Shown here piece by piece: positions 1 through 11,348 of a stretch of DNA of 64,000 nt. The stretch is from positions 1,200,565 through 1,264,564 of the forward strand of contig CAUEEP010000758.1 in assembly GCA_958450365.1 (NCBI GenBank). The letters are read 5' to 3'. How positions within the stretch are numbered: the stretch's first letter is position 1; each line of letters starts with the position of its first letter. Below the pieces are notes generated by a model, which saw only the letters and a program-made list of their open reading frames with translations, was not told where the DNA came from and made no database searches. The stretch is from Mesorhabditis belari. Lineage: Eukaryota > Nematoda > Chromadorea > Rhabditida > Rhabditidae. Both the position numbers and the translations under genes were made by a program.

Positions 1-568
1 CTTTTGTATCCTTCCCACTCCGAGCGTTCCCATTGTCCGATATTTGGATTGTCTGGGCCCTAAAACATTGCCTGAAATGGTTCCAAGAGAAAGACCAGTG
101 CTTACCTTATCATACATAGCAACAATTCGGTCTCTTTCCATTTGTTCTCGATGTTCAATATCTTCGCCGTCCAACGAAATGAATGAGGCTGATGGAGACT
201 AAAAGTAAATCAGTTTGCTATGTTACAAGTGCTATTTCTCTCAGAAAAATGATATTGTGATTGAATTTTAAAAACCGTTAACGTTTCGTTTCATGTAAAA
301 CAATGCGCAAAAAAGTGTTCTAAAAACAACAATGGGCACATGGAGAAGCATACTACCTAGGTAGTTCTAGTTTAATTTTCAATCGCATTGCACAATTTTT
401 CCACAAAATACTCACTGGTGATGGTGCTGAAGCTCCGTCTTTTCGTCGGGATTTCGATGAGCTGAGAAATTTTGCTTCAAGTAGCTCTTGTCGTAGAATT
501 TGCCGAAATGAGGTCCGAGTCGACGAAGAAACAGATGGACTTCGAGGAGTCCTTGAATGTGATCGCAT
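1..568 (-). CDS. TBC-domain Rab-GAP-like protein, N-terminal part (runs off window)
   Basis: Three exons can be read on the minus strand. The first starts at 568 with MRSHSRTPRSPS, just after an acceptor-like TTTAG, and ends at a GTGAGT donor near 416. The second (about 197 down to 108) encodes SPSASFISLDGEDIEHREQ followed by MERDRIVAMYDK. The third, running off the left edge, encodes GPDNPNIGQWERSEWEGYK. A short charged helix with IVAMYDKG followed by a W-E-x-x-x-Y segment resembles the region before the TBC domain of USP6NL/RN-tre-type GTPase-activating proteins, which act on Rab proteins in membrane traffic. The TBC domain itself would lie outside the window, so the family call is an inference. 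The Ser/Arg-rich first exon is probably disordered. Confidence 0.42.
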
Positions 569-933
569 CGCCTAAACAAAAAGTTAAAAGAATAACAAAA
601 ATTATGGAAAAAAAAGAAGTGGCGTAGTTTTTAGTGTCTAAAGGAGTAACATACTATCGGTGAAGTACTAACAAAGCGCTCTAAAAAGATCACTAGATCA
701 AACTGAAGCTCTAGTTGGCCATTTAACAATGCGTCAACCTTGCCGCAACACACCTTGAAAGAAAAGCTTCCAGAAAAAAATGAAAAAAAACAAATTGGGC
801 TTCCTCGATTTAGTTCCCGAATAGCGATTAGCCGCATTATAAAGAAACAAAAGAACAATAGCATTGAGTTGTCGCTACCGTAATCTCCTTTTTACTTTGC
901 ACTCATAAGCTGCGTGCATATACTGTACTGAAA
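569..933. other. intergenic, no gene seen
   Basis: AT-rich spacer between the divergent first gene and the truncated ANT copy. It lacks the first exons that an intact ANT gene would need here. I see no supported feature. Confidence 0.5.
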
Positions 934-2025
934 CATTGGTTTCTGTTTAGGTGTAAGATCCTTCGACGACGATTGCTGCCGACAAGCGTTACAAGGGAAT
1001 CATTGATGTGCTCGTTCGCGTCCCCAAGGAACAAGGTTTCACAGCGTTCTGGAGAGGTTGATTTGCGCTATTGTTGTATTTACCTTAAGCTTTAGGTGAT
1101 CTCACAAATGTTATCCGCTACTTCCCCACGCAAGCACTCAACTTTGCCTTCAAGGACACCTACAAGAACATGTTCCTCAAGGGAGTCAACAAGAACAAGG
1201 ACTTCTGGAAATTCTTCGCCGGAAATCTCGCCTCTGGAGGAGCTGCTGGAGCCACGGCGCTTTGCTTCGTGTACCCGCTCGACTTTGCTCGGACCCGTTT
1301 GGCCGCCGATGTTGGAAAAGGAGCATCTCGAGAATTCAAGGTAAATTAGAGACGTGTTAAGTATAATGGTAGTTTGTTTAGGGTCTCAGTGACTGTTTGG
1401 TAAAAATCGTGAAATTGGATGGTCCGATCGGTCTCTATCGAGGATTCTTCGTGTCCGTGCAGGTTAGCGCTCTGCTGTTGGATTGGTTTTTCAAATTGTT
1501 TGTGTGATTGATTGGATACAATTTTGTTTAGGGTATCATCATTTATCGCGCTGCCTACTTTGGATTGTTCGACACGGCCAAGCATGTCTTCAGCCCGGGT
1601 CCAGGCAAGAAGCTCAACTTCTTTGCTGCATGGGCTATTGCTCAGGTAGATTTTGTTTTGCTTTTGCTGGTCTATTTTATTCTTAGGTGGTGACTGTCGG
1701 ATCGGGCATCTTGTCATATCCTTGGGACACCGTTCGCCGTCGGATGATGATGCAATCTGGTCGCAAGGACATTCTCTACAAGAACACATGGGATTGCGCT
1801 GTAAAGATTATTAAGAATGAGGGAATGAGTGCCATATTCAAGGTACTTTTTATACTGGTTACTTTCTGCTAGTCAGCTATATTCAGCTAATTGTTTTGCT
1901 TAGGGTGCCCTGTTGAATGTCTTCCGTGGAACTGGTGGAGCACTTGTGTTGGCCGTAAGTTTATTGGTTTTTTTTCGTCAACATTTAAAATTTAGATATA
2001 CGATGAAATCCAGAAGTTCATTTAA
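934..2025 (+). pseudogene. ADP/ATP carrier (ANT), 5'-truncated inverted copy
   Basis: This is a mirror copy of the intact carrier gene at 3393-4871. It keeps every exon from the one matching [16 protein letters not shown] onward, including the carrier signature RRRMMM, and ends EIQKFI-stop at 2025. It lacks the first exons: sequence similarity stops around 934 and the start codon and first transmembrane helix are absent. The codon after the first Val is TAA (GTG TAA at 951-956), where the intact copy has CAA. Other differences are scattered (KGVNKNKD for [14 protein letters not shown] for ALSNVF). With no start and an early stop it is best called a pseudogene. Later exons stay open, so the copy is fairly young or a shorter product from an internal Met cannot be excluded. 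Confidence 0.85.
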
Positions 2026-2129
2026 ACGATCAACAAGAATTCGACAGTCCGCACCAAGCTTTATTCATTCTCAGTGACACTGTATCCGTCTTTGATGTAA
2101 TAAATTGTCATGGTGGTGATTCATTTGTT
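934..2129 (+). repeat. left arm of ANT inverted repeat
   Basis: About 1.2 kb that pairs in reverse complement with 3289-4485. Similarity covers the coding exons, introns and the 3' UTR with its AATAAA, and stops at GATTCATTTGTT near 2129. The arms differ at scattered positions. The spacer is about 1.16 kb. Confidence 0.88.
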
Positions 2130-3197
2130 CTTGGCGCACAATGTACTATCACAGGGTTTTTCGCAAAAACCACAACGAAGGCTCTGCCAAAATTTACTAG
2201 AGAGCAAAAATCCACACTTTTTCGTGTGGATTTTACCATAGAAAATATTTTTAGAAGATTTGAAAAGATGTTAGAAGGTGTCGGATTTAGCAGCTCATCT
2301 TTCTTTAGCAGCTCTTCTTCTTTATCAGCTCCTCCTGCTTTAGTGAATTCACTTGGGTTTTAATTGAATTCACTGATTAGTTAAAATTTCATAGTTAAAA
2401 ACTTAGGACAAAAATGAGTTTTCAATACAACGAGTTTTCAAATGATTCGACTGCTAAAGAAATTATGCTGCCGCCCACGGTTCTTTCAAGGTTTGTTGCC
2501 TTTTTCTTGGGTTTAATTTCATTGTTTTTCTTATTATATAGGCTTTAAGCACAAGATATTGAGCTGAACGAGCTGAAGAAACAACAATGATTTTGGGGTG
2601 TAAAATAGAATGCACAAAATTTCCTAAATACCGTCGAATCTCGATATGACGACTTTTGACTTTGATATAACGAATTTTATCGATTTTTGTCGATAAATTA
2701 TCGTAGCTATAGTGCCTCATCTAGGTATTTATCACTAGAAAACATTAAATATAAAATATTTAAGGAAAACACTGACGTTTTGTCGTTCACGTCATATTTT
2801 TGTTTACCTGATTTTCTTGAAATACCAAAACTAGTTGAAACTTTTAACTTGTATCTATTGTGCATTTTGCTTTTTCTAAGTTTTTCTTTTGTTTAGATCT
2901 TTAGGATAAGGAATTGGTTTTAAAAGACCCGTTGTAATGACTATAGTAGTTGCAGTTACAGTTGTAGTTGGTTTTATAAATAATCTTTATTACAACAATA
3001 AAATAAGGTTCAGTTGGTTCAGAATTAGAATGAGGAAGAGCATAGAGACTCCACGGAACACATCGACCGCTCGTTGTCATTGCTTTTATACAGAACTTTG
3101 GAACTGATCTCGTCAATTATACAACGGATTTGATCGGAAAATCTCGCACAATAGGTGTTCGCCCGCGTTGGCTAATCAGTCAATTAACTTATTTTAG
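2130..3197. other. spacer of ANT inverted repeat, mostly unassigned
   Basis: AT-rich spacer. A possible tiny exon begins at an ATG at 2414 (MSFQYNEFSNDSTAK) and runs to a donor near 2490, but no convincing continuation follows. At 2634-2680 there are short stretches of the form TCGATAT...ATATAACGAA like those at 20140-20290, reminiscent of ends of pogo/Tigger-like elements. No supported gene. Confidence 0.4.
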
Positions 3198-3300
3198 GCT
3201 GATCGTTCTGCGCAGCGCCAGCGTCAACTGAAGAGGCAAATTGAGGAACTCGAGGAAGATGTGAACCGGGAGAAAATGAAAAACCGTCAACAAATGAATC
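3198..3300 (+). pseudogene. fragment of a myosin heavy chain tail exon
   Basis: After an acceptor (TTATTTTAG, ending at 3197) the plus strand encodes ADRSAQRQRQLKRQIEELEE followed by DVNREKMKNRQQMN. The heptad-like charged pattern and wording (Q-L-K-R-Q-I-E-E-L-E-E, V-N-R-E) resemble the coiled-coil rod of class II myosin, probably the non-muscle type. The frame runs directly into the right arm of the ANT inverted repeat at about 3289, so the exon is cut by the duplication junction. No other myosin exon is visible nearby. I infer a displaced gene fragment. Confidence 0.5.
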
Positions 3301-4485
3301 ACCACCATGACAATTTATTACATCAAAGACGGATACAGTGTCACTGAGAGTGAATAAAGCTTGGTGCGGACTGTCGAATTCTTGTTGATCGCTTAAATGA
3401 ACTTCTGGATTTCATCGTATATCTAAATTTTAAATGTTGACGAAAAAAAACCAATAAACTTACGGCCAACACAAGTGCTCCACCAGTTCCACGGAAGACA
3501 TTCGACAGGGCACCCTAAACAAAACAATTAGCTGAATACAGCTGACTAGCAGAAAGTAACCAGTATAGAGAGTACCTTGAACATGGCACTCATTCCCTCG
3601 TTCTTAATAATCTTTACAGCGCAATCCCATGTGTTCTTGTAGAGAATGTCCTTGCGACCAGATTGCATCATCATGCGACGGCGAACGGTGTCCCAAGGAT
3701 ACGACAAGATGCCCGATCCGACAGTCACCACCTAAGAATAAAATAGACCAGCAAAAGCAAAACAAAATCTACCTGAGCAATAGCCCATGCAGCAAAGAAG
3801 TTGAGCTTCTTGCCTGGACCCGGGCTGAAGACATGCTTGGCCGTGTCGAACAATCCAAAGTAGGCAGCGCGATAAATGATGATACCCTAAACAAAGTTGT
3901 ATCCAATCAATCGCACAAACAATTTGAAAAACCAATCCAACAGCAGAGCGCTAACCTGCACGGACACGAAGAATCCTCGATAGAGACCGATCGGACCATC
4001 CAATTTCACGATTTTCACCAAACAGTCACTGAGACCCTAAACAAACTACCATTATACTTAACACGTCTCTAATTTACCTTGAATTCTCGAGATGCTCCTT
4101 TTCCAACATCGGCGGCCAAACGGGTCCGAGCAAAGTCGAGCGGGTAGACGAAGCAAAGCGCCGTGGCTCCAGCAGCTCCTCCAGAGGCGAGATTTCCGGC
4201 GAAGAATTTCCAGAAGTCCTTGTTCTTGTCGACTCCCCTGAGGAACATGTTCTTGTAGGTGTCCTTGAAGGCAAAGTTGAGTGCTTGCGTGGGGAAGTAG
4301 CGGATAACATTTGTGAGATTACCTAAAGCTTAAGGTAAATACAACAATAGCGCAAATCAACCTCTCCAGAACGCTGTGAAACCTTGTTCCTTGGGGACGC
4401 GAACGAGCACATCAATGATTCCCTTGTAACGCTTGTCGACAGCAATCGTCGTCGAAGCATCTTGCACCTAAACAGAAACAATGAT
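3289..4485 (-). repeat. right arm of ANT inverted repeat
   Basis: Reverse-complement partner of 934-2129. It carries the body of the intact carrier gene; its first exons (4486-4871) lie outside the repeat, which suggests that this is the source copy. Confidence 0.88.
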
Positions 4486-4871
4486 TCAGTATTATTCGCA
4501 AAAAAACAAGCAGCAATAAAGGTGGCAACTTACTTGTAGAAGTAATTTTACACGCTCAATGGGAGCAACAGCGGTCTTCGAAATAGCAGCAGCTGTCCCG
4601 CCAGAAGCGAGGTCGATGAAGAACTTCTGGCTGTTGAAGCCCTAAACGAACACAATTACTATCAACCGCTCAAAAGTCAAATACCTATCTAACCAGTTAC
4701 TGTGTAAGCTTCAATAAAACCTAAGCTGACGCTCACTAATCGGTGAGACTCAAAGAAAAACATGATATAATGTAAAAATTTACGCAAGTAACGAAAAAAT
4801 ATCAAAACGCATACCTTCTTCTTTTTGTTTTCCTTTGATGAGGCGGAGCTCGATACGGGTGCCTCAGACAT
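3393..4871 (-). CDS. ant-1: mitochondrial ADP/ATP carrier (adenine nucleotide translocase)
   Basis: Exchanges ADP for ATP across the inner mitochondrial membrane. The start (4869-4871) gives a Ser/Lys-rich N-terminus ([19 protein letters not shown]), then [19 protein letters not shown]. Three mitochondrial-carrier repeats follow, each with a P-x-[DE]-x-x-[RK] motif: [16 protein letters not shown] and YPWDTVRRR. The diagnostic nucleotide-carrier motif RRRMMM is present, as is the conserved ending [18 protein letters not shown]. Total length is about 310 residues, normal for the family. Introns are short and end in TTTAG. An AATAAA on the coding strand lies about 70 bp after the stop. A 5'-truncated mirror copy lies at 934-2025. 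The N-terminal extension is slightly longer and more charged than usual. The family call is very secure. Confidence 0.95.
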
Positions 4872-5254
4872 CTTGGTTATAAAGAATTTGTCGAAAGACG
4901 AAAATGATTTTCCAAGCAGAAAACATTTTTTATTTGAATATCAAATGTAAATTTTTAACTTCCCATGAAATATAAACAAAAATTTGCATATTGTCTGGTT
5001 CTTCGTTCTTTAGAAAGTTTCGGAAAAGTTTGACGATTTGACGATTCTAAAACTTTAATTTCAAGTATTTGTTTTCCTCAAATTTTCTCCCCGAACCAAA
5101 GTGTAGTAACACGGAATTGAGTTTTAAAGCAATCTTGACCGTCTGGCTTCAGTAATTTACCGGATTAAGCTTTTGCTTGTTTTCCTTTTTTGACCGTATC
5201 GGTACTGTTTCTATAAGTTGTTTCATTTAGAACACAAAAATCTTTCGCGACAAA
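4872..5254. other. divergent promoter region
   Basis: About 380 bp between the ANT gene (minus) and the membrane protein gene (plus). AT-rich, with no ORF of note. A TTTCATTTAG at 5221-5230 just before the plus-strand start is a plausible spliced-leader acceptor. Confidence 0.45.
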
Positions 5255-6272
5255 ATGGTTGATTATCCTCGTGCCGGTCGAGCTGAGGACGTGGTTCGCT
5301 TTGAATGCCGTTTTCTATGCGTTAAGGTAATATTCCAAGCTTCGTTATGATTGAGTTTTATTGTAAAAACTCGAATCTAGTGAACTAATTGTAAGATCAG
5401 CTTATTACTGGTTGCCCGGGTTATATCCTACCAGATTTGCTAAGATTTCACACCTTGTAATAAGCAATTTCTTTTAGATCACAATGTGGGCACTTTTTGT
5501 CATTGAGCTACTCTTTCTGATTGGCTCCCTACTTTACAACACGAGCAATAGTACCGTCGGAAATGTGAGACTTTCCAAGGATTTTCAACGCATTTTCAAT
5601 TTAGTGGCTCATCTTTGCTGACCGTGCCATCTCCTTTGCTTTGATGCTTGGCGCTCTTCGGGAGAATTTTGTGATGGCTCGCGCTCTTTTCTTCTATACG
5701 GTGTGTTTATTTTTTATTATGAAAATTATTTCCGTTTAGCTTCTCTCTGCTGCAGCGACGTTTGTCTACTACTTTTGGATAGCTTTGTGTTTTATGGGTG
5801 TTTCGTAAGCTTTGTTTGGTATCTTCGAATGGTAATTAATTTAAGGACCTGGTGCGGGTATCTTCCAAAAGAAATGGTGCTTCCAAATGATGCACCAGTT
5901 GCAAAGATCGGTACGCGGTTGATTCTTATAGTTGACTACTTAGTTTGGTTTTTTTTAGTCATTTCCATCTGTCTGCTCGTCTACATTTGTGCTACAGCAC
6001 TGGTCCTCTGGTTGTTCTGGATTTATGGCAGCTACTTAAAGTAATTTTTACAACTCTGCTCTGGTAGTATTACCTGTTTTAGGGCCAAATTCGAGCATTT
6101 TGACATTGAATTTGGCAACAAAGGAACATATAAGCAGGACGTGCGCTTTTATCAAATTTTGTCGTTCTATTTTTTTGTTTAGGAGATTGCCTTGATGGGA
6201 CTATTGAATCCTTCGACTTCTTCGGCCGAGCAAGCAAAACGTGCGCCCTATGCCGGATCAAACGTTTATTAA
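5255..6272 (+). CDS. four-pass membrane protein, unknown function (paralogue 1)
   Basis: Starts at 5255 (MVDYPRAGRAEDVVRFECRF), shortly after a TTTAG likely used for trans-splicing. Exon 2 encodes a first hydrophobic helix (ITMWALFVIELLFLIGSLLY) and an Asn-rich loop (NTSNSTVGN, a possible glycosylation site). Exon 3 encodes WLIFADRAISFALMLGAL; further helices follow (YYFWIALCFMG; ISICLLVYICATALVLWLFW). The cytosolic tail ends RAPYAGSNVY-stop. Two downstream genes (6562-7556 and 36720-37690) share the architecture of a short N-terminal exon, four helices, a WIY-type end to the last helix and a polar tail. I do not recognise a named family; a nematode four-helix membrane family is the fair description. 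Confidence 0.7.
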
Positions 6273-6561
6273 TTTACCTTGTTACGTACCCATTTATTGC
6301 ATTTACATTTGTTTTTTTTACACTATCTTTATCGGAGTTCTGCTTAATAAGCCGTTATTGCTTTAGTGATCTTTACAGGATGATTAATACCGGTTGACCG
6401 TTAAAATCTTTTGAGAAGTAAAACTCTTTTTGAACTTTTTTTTCCCTGTATGTTTACAAACGGTTTTTTCGTTTTCATACTAATCGACGCTACCCAAATT
6501 TTAACAAAGTGACTAGTTAATCACCTTTTGTCACTTTTCCGTTAAAATTTTTGACAACATC

Positions 6562-7556
6562 ATGGTGGACTATTTTCTGCCGAGTCGAAATGCGGATAAC
6601 GAATGTCCCTACACCTTTGCTAGGGTATGATGCTTTTAATGTTTGAACTAGTTGTAAGAGTTTACCACAACTTTAATCTGTAAGACCTTACAAAGAGTAG
6701 CAGCGTATTTATGGAAGGAATCTTATTAGTTAAACTTCGCAAGGATTTGGTACATATTCTAAGTTTTTAGGTCGCGTTGGTGGTGTTTTTCGTGTGGGAT
6801 TTGTTCACTTGCAAAGTGATCACTTGCTTTACTAACACTACTGGAAATCGCACCTCGTCCATACTTGTGAGTTTTCCAGGCTCTTAAATTTTATTCATTT
6901 TAGTTGGTTCTTGCCGGTTACTATTGTATTATTGCCATTTTGATGGTTAGTGCTTGTGAGTAGGTTAGCTCAGACTCTCTTCTACCTTACGGTAAGCTCT
7001 GCTGTTTAGTTTTTAAAAATGGTACATTTTAGCTTTTTTTTGTGAAGGAATATGGCTCATCTTCCTATTTATTGTCTTTTGCTCCCACGGACGGTATTGG
7101 TGGGTTGGAATATTTTTTATTAAAATATTTCGTTGTCTTGAGGCCTTTGCGAGATATCCTTCTAGCAGATGCGAGATCTGATTATGAAATGCCTTTGGGT
7201 TTTGGTATGTGGTCTTCGTATCATTCCTATCAATATTTTCAGCGTTCATCATCCTTCTTTTTGGTATTTACATTGGTATTGTCGCTTTTGTTCTCAAGGT
7301 GTACTGGATTTACGTAAACTACTTGCAGTATGCCTTGAATATTTTTTATTTATTTACTTGCATTTTAGGGTCAAGAAGTCTGTAATCGTGAACTCTTCAA
7401 ATGACGATGATATTATCTATATTTTCAAGCAGACCGTGGACTTTGTTAAATTGTTAATTTGTTAAACTATGTTTTGTTTAGAAGGTAGCAATGGAACCGT
7501 TGACTCCTTCTGCGCCTTTGTTCATACAACCATCACCTTATAGCGTTCTTTGTTGA
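6562..7556 (+). CDS. four-pass membrane protein, unknown function (paralogue 2)
   Basis: Starts at 6562 (MVDYFLPSRNADNECPYTF), the same MVDY opening as the gene 290 bp upstream on the same strand. Exons encode VALVVFFVWDLFTCKVITC with an NTTGNRTSS loop, then LVLAGYYCIIAILM, and after a poorly resolved middle a last helix (IILLFGIYIGIVAFVLKVYW) ending IYVNYLQ. The tail is VKKSVIVNSSNDDDIIYIF, then KVAMEPLTPSAPLF, finishing at 7554-7556. The EPLTPSAP and the neighbour's GLLNPSTSSAEQ sit in equivalent last exons, which supports tandem duplication. Exon limits between about 6950 and 7200 are uncertain. Function unknown. Confidence 0.55.
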
Positions 7557-7935
7557 GTTGAAACATTCGCATTTTGTCATGTTCTTGTGTTATTGCAGTT
7601 CTCATTTAAATAAAACATTTTTCTGGAAAGAAATTGCTTATTTCAGGTATTCAGTCCAATTTACTGCTTGATTTGGTGAGCAAAGACATCAACTCCATGC
7701 GACACTCAAATTACGCCATGTTTGCCATCTGTTTTAGGCATTCGAAAGAAGTGTTTACCGGCATATCACTCTACTTTAAAAACTTTATAGTGTTTTGCAA
7801 AATTTCTATTGTATTTTTTTAAACCATTTACAATGCAATTTCAAAAGTCAATTTGGAAAAGAACTTTTTGTGTAGTCGTATCATAATTTTCTTTTTTTTC
7901 TCGTTTCTTTATGCCTTACATCAGGTTTTTCAGAT

Positions 7936-8751
7936 ATGGGCCTACTGACTTGGACAGAAAAACAAGATCTAATACGCGCCGAGAGAGAAAGGAGGCGTTT
8001 GATTCGTTTACAACAGGTAATTTTTGTTGTTCTAGGAAAGTTTCTCATAGTAGTAGTGGTATGAAAAAGTTTATCAAACTAAAATTTAAGTTTTAGGTTC
8101 GCATGCTATCTCGTGAAGCAGCCGCCACAATTAGAAATCGTGTCATGAAAACGAAGGACCAGGAATTGCAACAAATTCGCGTGGAATTGAGTCAGTTTAC
8201 ATGTTTTTATTGTTTTTTTATGAGTAAATGACTGATGAAGTATTTTCAAATCCTAATCCTTTTAAATTGTTTTAGACGTTTTTCCTTGATTTATTGAGTT
8301 TTTTAGCAAACGCAATTCGAGTAAAAACACCACAAGTACTGGAACAAAGACTATCTCAACGAATTGCAAACAACAAAAAATCACCAGCATCGAATTCTAT
8401 TTGTCCACGAAAGATTCGAAACGTAAGTTTTTGCTGGCTTAGTGAGTTATAATCGATTAAATTTAGAGATCGCTCTCGGCTCAAGATTGTGAAAAAGCTG
8501 TGCAAAGAGAACAAGCAGCTCTAAAAACTCAACGAGCACATAAAGCGGATACAGCCAGAGAAAATGCGGAAGCAATTTTACGAAGAAAAAGGTATTTAAT
8601 GTTTTGCCATTTTGTTTTTTCCAAAAGCTATGAAAGTTATGTATAGCTTTGAGTCTCTTAATGTTACTTAAAATTTAGAGCTCGAGATTTTGCGAGTGCA
8701 GAGACCCGGGAGCTTTCTTCTGGTCAACAACGACGCTCAAATTCTAATTGA
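7936..8751 (+). CDS. small coiled-coil protein, possible CEP295-like N-terminus
   Basis: Five exons read cleanly. The ATG (7936) lies two bases after TTTTTCAG, a probable trans-splice site. The product is about 160 residues and almost wholly helical and charged: MGLLTWTEKQDLIRAERERR, then RLIRLQQVRMLSREAAATIR, a basic middle (QRLSQRIANNKKSP), a second charged helix (AVQREQAALKTQRAHKADTA) and the end GQQRRSNSN-stop (8749-8751). The opening pattern of E-R-R-R-x-x-R-L-x-Q-V-R followed by A-x-x-I-R resembles the start of the centriolar protein CEP295, but that protein is far longer and the resemblance is short. Treat the centriole link as a guess and the coiled-coil reading as firm. Confidence 0.6.
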
Positions 8752-9394
8752 TATGAGAATTACATTCTTACTGATATTTATTACTTGCCTTTGCAATACC
8801 CAAGTATTTGCTCCAAATTCTTTCAAATTGTGATAATCTTTTGCTCATTGCAGGCAAAATTTTTCAACAGATGTGTGCATTTTTTCATTTTTAACGTAAG
8901 AAAATGATTATCACTTTGTACAATGCCGTTCTATTATTCGTTTACTAGTCTTGCATATGATTGGTAGAATTAAATGTTTATTCAATGTAAAATTGATTTG
9001 CCTAGCGAAATTTGAAAATGTAGACTAGAATGAAAGCGAAAATGGGAGGGACCCTAAGGATGAGAAGCATTTAAAAGATTTTGGTCCGATTGAGATCAAT
9101 AAGAGGAAAAAAGAAAACAGATAGCTAAAATTTTTTGATTTCTCTCAATTACATGTATAACGAGCTCGATCTCCAAAAGATATTCTTCTTGGCGGTCGTT
9201 CACAAACGTCAAAGGTTAATTTTAGACAGGACATCTCGTTCTCGTAGATCAACCACGGTAAATAGTCCTCCCTAGATGGAGTACTTTTGTCTCACTTTGT
9301 ATGCAAATTCAAAACTAGGTTAAAGCTACCGTAATCTGGCTAAAGTACGGTTGTTTTTCCTCTGCACATTTTAGGAAAATCCAGTTTTGTCCGC
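8752..9394. other. intergenic
   Basis: AT-rich, about 640 bp between convergent genes. A CTACCGTAATCTGGC at about 9328 begins a zone (9-19 kb) in which short TACCGTA/TACGGTA words recur many times. No gene seen. Confidence 0.4.
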
Positions 9395-11348
9395 TTACTT
9401 GTGCCAAATATTCTTCCGATATTCGATGTACCATTGACGGAACTTATCGAATTGGCCGTTGTTGACGTCCCATGTCCTGCAATGTTACATGATTGTTTAC
9501 TTCTCCCTTCCCATTCCCTCACCTCCTTCTTTCCTCCAATTCTCTCAATACAGTCTCTTCAATTTGTGTTTCTTTCATCGCTTTCTTTCTCGCGATTTGT
9601 CCTGTCGCGTTGAAAGCCATACGAATTTTCGCGATCACCGATCCCTGCAATAATTTTAGCTCTAGGTTAAACCACTACCGTAGCTATGCAATTAGAATAG
9701 CTACGGTAGAGTAACTTTTTTTTTTGCAACTACTATCTAGAGTGTGGGACAGATAACATGGCGTGCCTTACTCGATTTCTGGATTCAACTCACATATCCG
9801 ACTTGTTGTAATGATGCGAATGCTCCTTTATAATCTCCTCTGTCAACATTCAGAAAATCCATTTCACAATCGCCATCCGCATCGAAAGCCGTCCAATCGT
9901 TGAAACAGAATTCCTGCAAATTCGAGGGTAAATGGGGAAATTAATTGCCACATCAATGCGTCGAAGAATAGCTTGTTTTGTTTCGAATCATTTACCGTAC
10001 TCGACGCACTGTAACTCCTACAGTAACCCCTACACAAACCTTTCGAAATGTATAAAATCCGGGTCTTTGCGGACAGTTGATTCCTTTCAATTGTGATTGA
10101 AATGAATCACTTTTCGGCTCATCCAATTCGGTCAATGCTTGACAAATATCACAATAATAACTGAAAATATCATTCCTTTCATTGAATATCTTTTCCCTTT
10201 TTTCTCACCAATTATTCCCATATCCTCCACATCCATCACTTGACGAATTCTGACATTTCAAACTCGAGAAATCTTTCACGTTCCACCATTGGAATTCGGC
10301 TTTTGCGAAAAATGAGTTACCCAAGGCTTCGGCTTTATCGTGGATCTGAAAATTGTAAGTACTATGCTAATGGAGTGACACTCTTTGAATACAGGATTCG
10401 ATCCATGGTAGACCTGGAAATTTTTGGAATGAACGTCAATAGGTGTTCAGCGGAAAAATGCTATATCTTGGCCAATTTCACTCTAATTTTTTTGTCTTTA
10501 ATTTCAATTGATAGAAAATGAAATTCTGCGTCAATTGATATTAAAATCAAAAAGCTCGGAGTGAAACTAGCCGAGATATGCCATTTTTCCGTTGTACGCC
10601 TATTGGCATGTGCACCGACAATTCCCAGGTCTACTACATAGTATTTGAGTGTTGTTTAGAGTGTGTTCCCCTTCAACTAACGTATACTCGAATGCTTTAG
10701 TATCAGAGCCACTGCTATGCGTCTGAGAAAAGACTTGAACAAGATTTAGCATTATCTAGCAAGATCTAGCATTGCCAGACGCATCACCCAAACGCACCTT
10801 CAAATTCCTTATCTCCAAGGTGAAACAACCGGGAAACTTGACGACATCCGGATGAATGTGAACATTTGATGGCTGAATATCGATTATATGATGAGCACCG
10901 GGTCGAGCTGGAAATAGGAATGGGAGATTATGGGAAGGGATTTGTATCACATACTGCACGATGCATCCGCTCGTCCCGGTATCAACCAAATGTCTTGATA
11001 GTTACAATTCGAGTTCACCTGAAAAACTTGAAAATTCTAAACATCTTAACAATTTCGCGTCCAAAATGCACCGTTTCTGATACACTCAATTCCACCATTT
11101 TTCTTATGGTAACGATTTGAAGCGAGAGAGAAGTTCAATGCGCCAGAAAGTCAAATGTGTTTACATTTTGCGCGAACGCTTTCATTACCATTTTATTGTT
11201 TCTTATTTGCACCCACCCTTCTCCTCAGCGTTTGCCCTTTTCGATTAATTCTGTCTCGACATGATGGATCGCGAATATCACAATCGATTTGTGATTGAAT
11301 AAATGTTGGCAAAGATAAGAAAACAAGGAGAAACTTCCGAGGGATCAT
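9395..11348 (-). CDS. secreted protein with probable ML (GM2-activator-like) domain
   Basis: The start at 11348 lies just after TTTTCAG and encodes a signal peptide (MIPRKFLLVFLSLPTFIQSQ), followed by IDCDIRDPSCRD. Later exons encode NSNCNYQDIWLIPGRADASC, then a beta-rich stretch HHIIDIQPSNVHIHPDVVKF / PGCFTLEIRNLK, then FAKAEFQWWNVKDFSSLKC, YYCDICQALTELDEP, GINCPQRPGFYTFRKEFCFN, DWTAFDADGDCEMDFLNV and KIRMAFNATGQIARK. The final exon (RRTWDVNNGQFDKFRQWYIE...) closes at 9395. The I-x-P...H-P-G-x-F-T-L pattern, the spaced cysteines and the CPQRPGFYTFRKEFC segment suit ML-type lipid-binding proteins such as the GM2 activator, but I am not certain. Introns here end in CAG and are longer than in most of the window. 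About 300 residues. Confidence 0.6.

Noticed and set aside
1346..1789. 147-codon minus-strand frame (and its twin at 3629-4072) with similar sequence
   Set aside because: Both lie antisense to conserved ADP/ATP carrier exons and cross the carrier's introns. Their similarity only reflects the duplicated carrier gene.
934..4485. CRISPR-like or satellite arrays, bacterial operons
   Set aside because: No regularly spaced repeats were found, and all genes carry spliceosomal introns or worm-type context.
9401..9714. Overlapping plus-strand frames rich in Ser, Phe and Leu
   Set aside because: They are antisense to exons of the secreted ML-like gene on the minus strand.
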